Shown here: in pieces, positions 27,953 through 35,879 of the stretch
Layout: every line of letters begins with the position of its first letter
Numbering within the stretch: position 1 is the stretch's first letter
From: Corynebacterium matruchotii
GTDB taxonomy: Bacteria; Actinomycetota; Actinomycetes; Mycobacteriales; Mycobacteriaceae
Length of the DNA stretch: 64,000 bases
Reading direction: 5' to 3'
NCBI RefSeq assembly: GCF_011612265.2
Contig: NZ_CP050134.2
Coordinates: 1,488,001 to 1,552,000 of the forward strand
Notes under the pieces: model-generated
Database searches by the model: none
Seen by the model: the letters and a program-made list of their open reading frames with translations, nothing else
Told to the model about the DNA's origin: nothing
Made by a program: the position numbers and the translations under genes

Positions 27953-28615
27953 GTGTCGTATCTTATTCGGGTGTTGCTCCCTGATGCCCCAGGTAGTTTA
28001 GGTAGGTTAGCCGAGGCGATTGGCACGGTGGGCGGCAACATTAAAAGCGTCGACGTGGTGGAATCGCTCCCAGACGGCACGGTCATGGATGACATGGTGA
28101 TTAGCCTGCCCACCAATACCATGGCTGACGTGCTGATTTCTGCCGCACACATGGTGGAAGGCGTGGTGGTTGACTCCATTCGCCCGTTCTCGGGGACGGT
28201 TGACCGGCGGGGGCAGATTAAGATGCTGGTGGATGTGGCGGGTGCCTCATCGAATTCGGATAAGATTGCGCAGCTGATTGATAATATTCCGCAGGTGTTA
28301 ACGTCGTCGTGGGCGATCCTTTTGGAGGACGGCAGCCCGGTGCGGCGGATTACCGCCTCCTATGGGGCGCCGGAGGATGATGGGTCGACGCCAAGCCTGA
28401 TTAATATTACGGCAGCCCAAATTTTGAACCCTGCGGAGGACACGTGGATTCCGGAAAGCTGGGCGCTGCTGGATTCCTCACTGGCCGCGGCCCCGCTGGG
28501 GAATTCGGGACTGGTGCTCATCATTGGGCGGGTTGGTGGCCCGGAATATTTACCCTCTGAGGTGGAACATATTGGATATTTAGGGACGATTCTGTCCCGA
28601 ATGTTACAGCATTAA
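27953..28615 (+). CDS. ACT domain-containing protein
   Basis: 220 aa, GTG start. Residues 1-75 are an ACT domain (SYLIRVLLPDAPGSLGRLAEAIGTVGGNI, then VVESLPDG and ISLPTN), a fold that binds amino acids. Residues 85-220 are unlike ACT; they hold a second alpha/beta segment (AQLIDNIPQVLTSSWAILLEDG, LVLIIGRVGGPEY). This gene stands divergent from gatCA in Corynebacterium genomes as far as I recall. A role in sensing an amino acid, perhaps Glu or Gln given the neighbours, is inference only. Confidence 0.85.
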   Translation: MSYLIRVLLPDAPGSLGRLAEAIGTVGGNIKSVDVVESLPDGTVMDDMVISLPTNTMADVLISAAHMVEGVVVDSIRPFSGTVDRRGQIKMLVDVAGASSNSDKIAQLIDNIPQVLTSSWAILLEDGSPVRRITASYGAPEDDGSTPSLINITAAQILNPAEDTWIPESWALLDSSLAAAPLGNSGLVLIIGRVGGPEYLPSEVEHIGYLGTILSRMLQH

Positions 28616-28631
28616 CGGCTAGACGCAGGTT

Positions 28632-28685
28632 GGGGCTTATTCAGTTAGTGGGTGGTGGGAGTATTAATCTGCCTGAATAAGCCTT
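28632..28685 (+). terminator. hairpin after the ACT-domain gene
   Basis: GGCTTATTCAG (28634-28644) and CTGAATAAGCC (28673-28683) pair perfectly, with G-U pairs extending the base; loop of 28 bases. Starts 17 bases past the stop. The arm GCTTATTCA also occurs at 29988 and 59578. Confidence 0.6.
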
Positions 28686-28751
28686 AGATTGTGGATCGCA
28701 GAGAAAACCCGGAACCCCTGGCTCATACCTAGCGCGGGTCGGACCATGTTC

Positions 28752-29078
28752 TCATCGTATATATGGTTCAATAACGCATACCCGCATTCCTCGTAGCGAT
28801 TCCAAATCGACTACTGGTTCCATTGCTGCGAATTTGTGGGCGTCTGCATTGGTAAGAATCTCAATGGGGTCATCTACATCAGGATCATCAAAACTCTCCT
28901 CATTCACCCATATGGCTAAAAACGGCCTTTTGAGTTCTAGGTCAAGCCACGCACCAGACTCTACTAGGTCATGCAGAAGCACCTCGACAAAATAGTCGGG
29001 TGGGCCGCACCCTGGCCGACCCCATATTGCCGGGGGCTTAGCCTCGTCAGCAACCCGCTGAAACAAACGCTTAGCCAT
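28752..29078 (-). CDS. hypothetical protein, 108 aa
   Basis: MAKRLFQRVADEAKPPAIWG ... MRVCVIEPYIR. Acidic, soluble, no signal peptide. Contains PPDYFVEVLLHDLVESGAWLDLELKRPFLAIWVNEE, a pattern of two strands and a helix. AAGG stands 11 bases before the ATG at 29078, preferred over a GTG nine bases upstream. Follows the 267-aa gene on the same strand with 61 bases between. I recognise no family. It lies in the accessory stretch next to the giant-gene array. Confidence 0.65.
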   Translation of the reverse strand: MAKRLFQRVADEAKPPAIWGRPGCGPPDYFVEVLLHDLVESGAWLDLELKRPFLAIWVNEESFDDPDVDDPIEILTNADAHKFAAMEPVVDLESLRGMRVCVIEPYIR

Positions 29079-29139
29079 TATTACCACTACCTTGAAGATT
29101 ATTTTCGCTTCAAACTATTCAGTCCACAATAATTATAGA

Positions 29140-29943
29140 TTAGTAGCTTTCTCCCGGATACGGTGGCAACGTTTCCAGCATTGTGCGTGACCACTCATGC
29201 CATAAAACCTTATCCCTACCCGTCATACTCACAACCCGCATGCCGTCTTCCCCGAAATGCTTAAACACTTCCGCGTTTTTCATATCGGTTGTGTATACCT
29301 TGCCATCTGTTTTATCAACAATACAATTATAGGGTGGTATAGGCCAATCCTGAAACAAAATCGCCACCACCAAAAACTGTGTAGGTGACTCAAACCCCCA
29401 CGTATCAAGCAGCGTTAATGGGCGATCCAAATCCTTCCTGGCAGCCACCGCCTTACGGGCATCATCCAACGACGCAATAGGCGTGGAAAACGTAATAGCA
29501 GGTGGGTAAAAATCAGGTATCCCTGTTTCATTGTCTAGCTCCGCGAAGCTGTTTTGTATCCGCTCCTCATCCCAACACAAACCCTGTACACTACAAATAG
29601 CATTGTAGGGTAATTCTGAGATAGGAAACTCTGAACCATTTACAATACTACTTAATACATTGTTTTTTGCAGAGCACCTAATGTCCTCCTCTACGGTAGC
29701 TGCTGACTCTTCGTCCATGATTTTCGCGTACTTCGCATAAAACTGCTCAACCTTACGAATATATACAGGATCCTCGAAAGAAGATTCCGACAACTCTATT
29801 ACACACTGCCATGCATCACCATAAGTCACACCATTTTCCCGCATATAATGAAACATAAACCGCTTCGCTAACTCTACTGGGCCATACTTAGCCAACCCAG
29901 CATCAATAGCAGCATTCAGCTCAGGAGAAAAACCAAAATACAT
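29140..29943 (-). CDS. hypothetical protein, 267 aa
   Basis: MYFGFSPELNAAIDAGLAKY ... TLPPYPGESY. Soluble; residues 1-90 look helical (PVELAKRFMFHYMRENG, QFYAKYAKIMDEESA), the rest mixed alpha/beta with several W and P (CWDEERIQNSFAELD, LFQDWPIPPYNCIVDKTDGKVY). The strand-turn CIVDKTDGKVYTTDMKN and the overall size recall immunity or nucleotide-sugar-like small domains, but no family can be named. AT-richer than the core genes around it, which fits transfer. GAAAG lies about 15 bases before the ATG. Confidence 0.7.
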   Translation of the reverse strand: MYFGFSPELNAAIDAGLAKYGPVELAKRFMFHYMRENGVTYGDAWQCVIELSESSFEDPVYIRKVEQFYAKYAKIMDEESAATVEEDIRCSAKNNVLSSIVNGSEFPISELPYNAICSVQGLCWDEERIQNSFAELDNETGIPDFYPPAITFSTPIASLDDARKAVAARKDLDRPLTLLDTWGFESPTQFLVVAILFQDWPIPPYNCIVDKTDGKVYTTDMKNAEVFKHFGEDGMRVVSMTGRDKVLWHEWSRTMLETLPPYPGESY

Positions 29944-30057
29944 AAGTCAACAACTTTCTACAATAGAGATTATCTAAAGACACTTGAAGCTTATTCAGCA
30001 TCACCAAACGATGACTCCGACAAGTCACGCACACACTTCCATCATTCATCCACGTCA

Positions 30058-30228
30058 TCTACCTTGTTTTTCTTCACTTCCAGAGAGTGGCCATGTGTTA
30101 ATACTTTGAGAAGCTAAACCACATTTCCGGGCAGTTGAATAAACTTCAATAATAGCCATACGAAAATCCAGACCCACAAAAACCACATATTCTTTTGATA
30201 AAATTATCAAAATATGCCACCGATCTTG
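30058..30228 (-). pseudogene. fragment of an unrecognised small gene
   Basis: A minus-strand frame of about 57 codons (RWHILIILSKEYVVFVG... ending SGSEEKQGR) opens after a stop and has no ATG near its beginning. Its last 30 codons have a degenerate counterpart at 59650-59735 in front of the rightmost pair of giant genes: both carry TCTGGAAGTGA followed by GAAGAA or GGAAAG, and similar flanks. Together they look like leftovers of one duplicated small gene; the surrounding 29944-30277 stretch is otherwise empty. Confidence 0.35.
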
Positions 30229-30277
30229 TTTTTACCCACGTTTACACTGTAAAACCAAACCAGTATCGGATTTCATA

Positions 30278-30496
30278 ATGATTCAAAAACCTGCCATGAT
30301 GACCTGCGTCGATGGACATGCCTACATCAGTATTGGCAAGTCCGATGGACCACGAACCGTTGCCTACACCATCCCCTTGAACTCCGAAAATGGTGGAGTA
30401 TCAGCATTGTTGGACATTTCCGAAGACGATGAGCTCTTAGGCATTGAACTCCCATGGTTGGGCACGGAGATTGCGAATTATGCCTCCGGGCTGTGA
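30278..30496 (+). CDS. small protein resembling DUF2283
   Basis: 72 aa (MIQKPAMMTCVDGHAYISIG ... EIANYASGL). The order HAYISIG, then RTVAYTI, then ALLDISEDDELLGIELP resembles the DUF2283 pattern (strand, strand, acidic turn, GIE), a small family sometimes paired with toxin-like genes. Ribosome-binding site weak (GGA eight bases upstream). Faces the nitrilase-like gene, separated by 28 bases with a T run and one copy of the 14-base repeat. Family call tentative. Confidence 0.5.
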   Translation: MIQKPAMMTCVDGHAYISIGKSDGPRTVAYTIPLNSENGGVSALLDISEDDELLGIELPWLGTEIANYASGL

Positions 30497-30524
30497 TTTT
30501 TTGCTTGTCGACGCCCTACCGGTC

Positions 30525-31319
30525 CTAGTCGCCGTAGATCACCGGTAGTTTTTCCCGGATGCGATGGACGAGATGAGGGTCGACGTCGTAAAGCAGCATT
30601 TGCGCATTGGGGCCGGCTTCCAGGGCGATCATGCCATCGGGCTGCACAAATGCGGAATGGCCGACGCCGCGGGGGTGGCTGGTGGCGTGATGGGTTTGGT
30701 CGGCGGCGATGACCCAGCTGGTGGCGTCGAGGGCACGGGCGCGGATGAGTAATTGCCGCTGCTGTAGTTTGCCGGGACCATCGGCCCAAGAGGTGGGGAC
30801 TAGAATAATATCGGCACCGCGGCGCGCAAGCTGCCGGAATTGTTGGGGAAACCGCAGGTCATAGCAGGTGGCAAGCCCAAAAGTGACGGCGTTATATGTA
30901 AAGGTGACGAGATTTTTCCCGGGTTTGATGGTGTCGGATTCGCGGTAGCCGAAGGCATCATAGGTGTGGATCTTGTCGTAATGGACGACCGTGCCGTCGG
31001 GACAGATCGCAACGGTGGTGTTGTACACACGATTGATGGTTCTTCCACTCACCACATGCTGGTCGGCTGGTCGGAACATACCAACAACAATGGCAATATT
31101 GTAGTTCTTGGCAAGACCCGCAAGTGCACTCACAAATGGCCCATCGAGGGGTTCGGCTATTTCGTCGAGTCGGCCGGTGCCGAATGCCCGCATGGTGGCT
31201 TCGGGAAACAGGATCAGCCGGGCATGATTCATAGCTGCGGTGATGACCGCTTGGGCTACGAGAGCAAAGTTGGCGGTTTTATCTGCGTCGGTGCCGATTT
31301 GGCCAATGGCGATTTTCAT
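30525..31319 (-). CDS. carbon-nitrogen hydrolase (nitrilase superfamily)
   Basis: 264 aa. Catalytic triad visible: Glu in LILFPEATM (near residue 41), Lys in VVHYDKIHTYD (near 115), Cys in GLATCYDLRFPQQ (near 151), plus the second Glu/Arg context YRESDTIKPG. Belongs to the group of amidases such as omega-amidase/Nit2 or deaminated-glutathione amidase; exact substrate not decided. Core actinobacterial gene; it lies 28 bases downstream of the last giant gene on the same strand and may be read through from it. Confidence 0.9.
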   Translation of the reverse strand: MKIAIGQIGTDADKTANFALVAQAVITAAMNHARLILFPEATMRAFGTGRLDEIAEPLDGPFVSALAGLAKNYNIAIVVGMFRPADQHVVSGRTINRVYNTTVAICPDGTVVHYDKIHTYDAFGYRESDTIKPGKNLVTFTYNAVTFGLATCYDLRFPQQFRQLARRGADIILVPTSWADGPGKLQQRQLLIRARALDATSWVIAADQTHHATSHPRGVGHSAFVQPDGMIALEAGPNAQMLLYDVDPHLVHRIREKLPVIYGD

Positions 31320-31347
31320 GGTGGCCCTAGGGTAACACTTTCTTCAC

Positions 31348-34300
31348 CTACCGTTGGCGGTATTTCACGGTGGGAGCATCCTCAAACCCTGGTTTGTCGC
31401 CGTTCTTATAACGCTCCCACGCCACAGTAAACAACTCCCCAACAGAACCCAACGGAGGACACCCACCAACAACCGGACGAAACACCACATCACCCCACAC
31501 CAAAAACAACGACACCTTCCACACCTCCACACCACACAAACCACCAACACCAGACAACCACCCACCCGGCAAAAACCACGAACGACCCGCACCAGACCGA
31601 CGACCACCAACCAACAACCCCCGACCAACCAACACCTCACCAACCCCACGAATATCCCCACTCCCCCAACCATTCCACCGACGCACACACACATCAGACG
31701 GACACACCAACGCCAACACCTGCAAAAAATACCGCGCACAATCCAAAGACACCCCCAACACCTCCGAAACCTCAACAACCAAACCAGGCACAGACACACA
31801 CGGATCAAACCCCACACCAACACCACCAACAACACCCAAACTATCAACAAAACCATCCAACAAACCCTCCAACAACACACGAATCGTCTGGGACGAATGG
31901 TTGAATTTGGGGGTAAACGCATCGTTGTGGTAGTCACAGCCTAACGGCATTGTCCCCAACCTGCCCCATGTTGAAGGCGGTTGGTTGGCGAATGCCTTCA
32001 GGTCTCGTAGTTTTGTGGCGAACATTGCCCGGTTTGGGTCGGACAGGTCCGTTTCATGCGCCAGATACAACAGGACTTCGAGATAATGTCCAGCTCGTTC
32101 GTTAATAAGAAGAGGAGGCACTCCCAGGTGGGGGCTGATGGCGTGAATAATCACACTGTCCATGCTCCCCAACCGTTTAAGATAATCAATTTGCGCTGCT
32201 GTAAGTACCACGATGGGTTTACCATACTGTTTCAGTAGGTAGTCCCGCATCTTATCGATGTTAAGGCCCCGAGCCGGGAAGGAGTCATCCACCCCCGAAG
32301 CAAGCAACCATTCAAGATGATCAATACCCCAAATCTGGGTCAATACCGCCCGCTCTGTCACCCGGGTAAACCCAAGCTCAGCACGACCAGCTTTGCCTAA
32401 CACTGTGCGAGGCCACTCCCATACGAAATAGTTTTTCAGACCATGGAGCAGATATGTAGCGGTTTCCGGCAGCAGAATGGTACCGTCCGACAACCGGGTT
32501 GCCGCATCAGCCAGCGAACAGCCACCGAAAAGCGTTTTCTTATCCCCTGGCCGTTTCATGCGCTGCTCCGCCCACACCTTAACCGCCGCAACACTATCCA
32601 TAAACTTCTGCTTATTCATCGACAAATCGGGCTGTTCAGGGCTGGCATCTTTGAGCCGTGTGAGCGCATGGAGATCATATCTAGTACTGTATACCAAAGT
32701 TTCTTGACGCCATTCAAGAGTCTCTGACTCAGGTTCATCATCCAACTGGTGGTAGTGCCAACCAGAGGCAAACACCCCAGATGCTGCCATATCCAGTAAC
32801 CACTCACACAGTTCGATCACTACACCTGGATCATTTGATGGGGTGGAAATAGCGGCAACAATGACCTTCTCCCTGCCAATCAACTCATACCATGCACGCG
32901 AAACCCATTTCTTATGGCTGGGAATCTCTCCAGGATGGGCAAATAGCCACGGTAGTGGGCCACCATCCCACGGGCCAATCCGCCGCTTCTGTTTATTTAT
33001 CCTATGCCTGGGCTTGGCCTGCCAAAGGACTTTCGATGCAGCATCACTGACTTGTCGTGGAGCAGGCGGATTATTCTGCACAGGATTACGTGCAGTCGCC
33101 AACCAGCGGGAAAGTTCCTGTACCTCGGTGATAACCTGAAGGATGGCAGCCCCCAGCACCGGATCCGTACCAAATATTTGTTCGACTGTATCGGCCGTGG
33201 GTGATGCCAACAGCATGGCGGCCTGCTCATAGCTCACATTCCGCAGCCGCACACTCATATTCTCGTCACGGGGCTGCAACTGGTGGAAGGCGCTTAGCGG
33301 TAAGTCGTATATGTAGCTGACCTGTCCCTCTGTTGAGTGCCGAGTGCTGCCGAACGCTTGACGATCAGTTTCTGAATCATAGAAGTATCGACCCCGGTAG
33401 GGGCGATCCTCGATGAGCCATACCCCACCACCGGGCCTGCGGATCGCCCCCATGATGCCGTGCTGGGAGGAAAAACTTCCCAAGGGAGTCCAAATATGAC
33501 TGGGTTGCCTCCCCGGCAGATAGGGACCGCGGAACACAATTCTGACGTGCTGGCCATTAAGAGTGCCACACAGGCTATCGCGGGTCTGCGGTTGAGCGGG
33601 AATAACGGTACTGTGCCACAGGCTAAACCCCTGACCTGCCGGTGACGGGCTGGTAGGCAGGCCGGTCAAGTCCACCCCAGGAATGTTTTCACCCCGACCG
33701 ATGGGATCGAAATAGTCGTCGTCTCGATCGATATCAGTCTCCCATTCCTCAGCCTTATAGTTATAGGTAATAAGATAATGCGGACCGGTGCCGAGTACTC
33801 GACCGCCGAAATTTTCGGGCTGCTCGGGGTAGGTAAGCTCACCATAGCCGGTAAGCCGCCCCGCCAGAATCGGGAGAGAATAGGATTCCGCAGTTATGCG
33901 ACGATCGTAAAGTTCCTCATCTAATACCGGGGTTTCACCCAGCCAACCAGCATGAGGTTCCCAAGAGGTGCAATAGCATTGCGGATCCCATCGGCTAAGC
34001 TCGTACAACATCGCCACCTTATTTCCCTCATGCTCATCGCATACCAGATACGCCGCCCGCACACGCGCTCCCCTGGGAACGGTGCCGCAGGCCACAACCT
34101 GGTCACCGTCAATGATCTCTACGGTTTCACCCACCCGGATGGCGACGGCGGGATAGGTTTCGCAAAACTCCACCTTGGCGTCCGTGAGGGCCTCAGCCCG
34201 GAGTCGATCTATGGCCTGCTCAACGGCGGGCCAGGCAAATTCTTCTACCATGCCGGTGCGCAGCCTGGCTTGCAGTTCAGCAACCGGGTCGAAGGCGAAT

Positions 34301-35775
34301 ATCTTTTCGATAGCCTCGGGATACAGCTCACTGAATCGTGGGTCGAGAAGCTGGCTGGCTGTGTAGCGAATAAACCGGTCCCATTCCGGCTGGTATCCGG
34401 TCAATTGGTCGCGCTCCGCGGCGCATTGTTCGAGGCGTCTGCGACAAAGTTCCCAAAGCGCAGGCATGGTGGATACCAGGTCGTAGTGCTTGGTGATGCA
34501 GTCCAGGGGAATGGTGGCGGACGCCCAATCCGCCAGTTGGTTGTGGTGAGCAATGCCCGCAAGGTCACGTCGGGGCGTATCGGAGTGAAACCATTCGTGC
34601 CAGCGGGGAAACTCGGCGTCGGGCAGTTCCCACATGACACCACCCGCAGACAGGGCATCAATGAGATCAATACTCATGCATCGGCAGTCAAGCGGCAGCG
34701 CCATCCCTGCTAGACCGGCGCTTGCCGACGTTACGACGTCGATAAGCTTCTGGCTGTGCGGTAAACCCCACTGGTAGAGGCGGCCGCATTCCGTGGTGAT
34801 AAATTCGATGAGCCATCGGGCATAATCGGTGCTGTTGGTGGCGAGTTCGGCAAGCGCCCCGGAATCTTCCAGGAGCGTGAGGTATTTGTCGATGCCCAGT
34901 TTGGGGGGACGGCCAGTCAACAGTACCTGCCTACACTGTTGGGATTGGGTAGCAATGGTCACGAGGGATGCACGGATACTTCGGTAGAACCCTGCCGGTG
35001 CCGACATGAATCCGGGTGAGTCCATGATGACCTCGATCAGGGCTTTGTCGGATTCGAAGTCGCTCAATCCTGCTGCTTGCGCTAGTTTTCGCAGGTCATT
35101 GGCCATGGCGCTGTGGCAGCCCCGACGGAACTTGACGCATGCAGCGCATAGGCGGAGGAAATAGTCGAAGGCTTCCCGTGGTGCCATGCGGTTTACCACC
35201 GTGGTGGCCTCAGCGGTGAGCTCACGGGCCCCCACAACACCAAGGACTGCAAATTCGGTAAACACGGCCACATGTTGTGTGATGTCCACGTCAATGGCGT
35301 ACATGCGTTCGACATCACGGGCGTTATGGAAACAACGCTTGGCGTACGCCTTCTTGCCCACACCGAGAAAAATGCGGGCGAGCTCTTCCCAGAGGGTGGG
35401 AACGAAGTGCGGCACGGACCTCGTTAACGAGGCGGTGAGCTCATCAAAGTGGGTTATCACCTGCTTACCATGACGGCTAACATTGCGTTTTGCCCATTCC
35501 AGATCCCCCACCAGATTCACTGCGTGGTGGGCGTTTGCCGGGTCTTGGCTCATGGGCCAGGTGGGAAATCCTGCCGCACGAGCAAGACAGCGACCCACAT
35601 CATGCGCGTTCACGAGGCTAAACCCGACGGATTCGAGTGCCCGGGCTTCGGCCTCGACGAGTTCTGCTGGAATGATACGAACCATGGTGGTGCCATTGGT
35701 GTGAGTGAATTCCGCGGCACACAACACAGTATCGTGTTCTTGGTGGTGGTGCAGGGCTGTGATCTTCGTGGTCAT
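31348..35775 (-). CDS. giant array protein 1, long form (1475 aa)
   Basis: Order of parts: N-terminal helical module (about 1-520) with the family hallmark PHFVPTLWEELARIFLGVG near residue 126; beta-rich middle module (about 530-830; FCETYPAVAIRVGETVEIIDG, RDSLCGTLNGQHVRIVFRG, repeated GTGPHY-type turns) perhaps a propeller; second helical module (LPETATYLLHGLKNY, HLEWLLASGVDDSFP); C-terminal winged-helix-like tip (DPCVSVPGLVVEV ... RRWNGWGSG ... GAGRSWFLPGGW). No P-loop, nuclease or protease motif seen. The last 168 codons lie in a cassette identical to that of the next gene. Start ATG at 35775 (MTTKITALHHH) chosen by alignment with the sisters; the 100 bases upstream hold a leader hairpin. 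Similar large actinobacterial proteins are, as I recall, listed only as hypothetical or DNA-binding. Confidence 0.85.
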   Translation of the reverse strand: MTTKITALHHHQEHDTVLCAAEFTHTNGTTMVRIIPAELVEAEARALESVGFSLVNAHDVGRCLARAAGFPTWPMSQDPANAHHAVNLVGDLEWAKRNVSRHGKQVITHFDELTASLTRSVPHFVPTLWEELARIFLGVGKKAYAKRCFHNARDVERMYAIDVDITQHVAVFTEFAVLGVVGARELTAEATTVVNRMAPREAFDYFLRLCAACVKFRRGCHSAMANDLRKLAQAAGLSDFESDKALIEVIMDSPGFMSAPAGFYRSIRASLVTIATQSQQCRQVLLTGRPPKLGIDKYLTLLEDSGALAELATNSTDYARWLIEFITTECGRLYQWGLPHSQKLIDVVTSASAGLAGMALPLDCRCMSIDLIDALSAGGVMWELPDAEFPRWHEWFHSDTPRRDLAGIAHHNQLADWASATIPLDCITKHYDLVSTMPALWELCRRRLEQCAAERDQLTGYQPEWDRFIRYTASQLLDPRFSELYPEAIEKIFAFDPVAELQARLRTGMVEEFAWPAVEQAIDRLRAEALTDAKVEFCETYPAVAIRVGETVEIIDGDQVVACGTVPRGARVRAAYLVCDEHEGNKVAMLYELSRWDPQCYCTSWEPHAGWLGETPVLDEELYDRRITAESYSLPILAGRLTGYGELTYPEQPENFGGRVLGTGPHYLITYNYKAEEWETDIDRDDDYFDPIGRGENIPGVDLTGLPTSPSPAGQGFSLWHSTVIPAQPQTRDSLCGTLNGQHVRIVFRGPYLPGRQPSHIWTPLGSFSSQHGIMGAIRRPGGGVWLIEDRPYRGRYFYDSETDRQAFGSTRHSTEGQVSYIYDLPLSAFHQLQPRDENMSVRLRNVSYEQAAMLLASPTADTVEQIFGTDPVLGAAILQVITEVQELSRWLATARNPVQNNPPAPRQVSDAASKVLWQAKPRHRINKQKRRIGPWDGGPLPWLFAHPGEIPSHKKWVSRAWYELIGREKVIVAAISTPSNDPGVVIELCEWLLDMAASGVFASGWHYHQLDDEPESETLEWRQETLVYSTRYDLHALTRLKDASPEQPDLSMNKQKFMDSVAAVKVWAEQRMKRPGDKKTLFGGCSLADAATRLSDGTILLPETATYLLHGLKNYFVWEWPRTVLGKAGRAELGFTRVTERAVLTQIWGIDHLEWLLASGVDDSFPARGLNIDKMRDYLLKQYGKPIVVLTAAQIDYLKRLGSMDSVIIHAISPHLGVPPLLINERAGHYLEVLLYLAHETDLSDPNRAMFATKLRDLKAFANQPPSTWGRLGTMPLGCDYHNDAFTPKFNHSSQTIRVLLEGLLDGFVDSLGVVGGVGVGFDPCVSVPGLVVEVSEVLGVSLDCARYFLQVLALVCPSDVCVRRWNGWGSGDIRGVGEVLVGRGLLVGGRRSGAGRSWFLPGGWLSGVGGLCGVEVWKVSLFLVWGDVVFRPVVGGCPPLGSVGELFTVAWERYKNGDKPGFEDAPTVKYRQR
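31388..31892. repeat. 505-bp cassette, copy 1
   Basis: Reads base for base the same as 35920-36424 over its whole length when compared by eye. Encodes residues 1295-1462 of giant protein 1. Plus strand almost only A and C: a sample of 100 bases from 31464 has about nine G or T. Confidence 0.9.
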
Positions 35776-35793
35776 TTTTTGGGCTTGGTAGTA

Positions 35794-35828
35794 ATGCTGT
35801 ACGCCCACGGGTTTTTGGGGTACAGCAT
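35794..35828 (-). promoter_or_regulatory. leader hairpin of giant gene 1
   Basis: ATGCTGTAC (35794-35802) and GTACAGCAT (35820-35828) form a perfect 9-bp stem whose 17-base loop has CCC/GGG runs able to pair further. It lies 18 bases before the ATG and 20 bases after a -10-like TAGTAT on the minus strand, so it would be in the 5' leader. Confidence 0.5.
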
Positions 35829-35879
35829 CGGCATGGTTCTTTTTCAACCATACTAGGGGTGAACCACTCGGGTTGCTAC

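Noticed and set aside
31354..31944. Long plus-strand reading frame rich in T, P, N, Q, H (also at 35859-36572)
   Set aside because: It is the complement of the A/C-biased cassette; it has no ribosome-binding site, and the minus strand continues a conserved domain.
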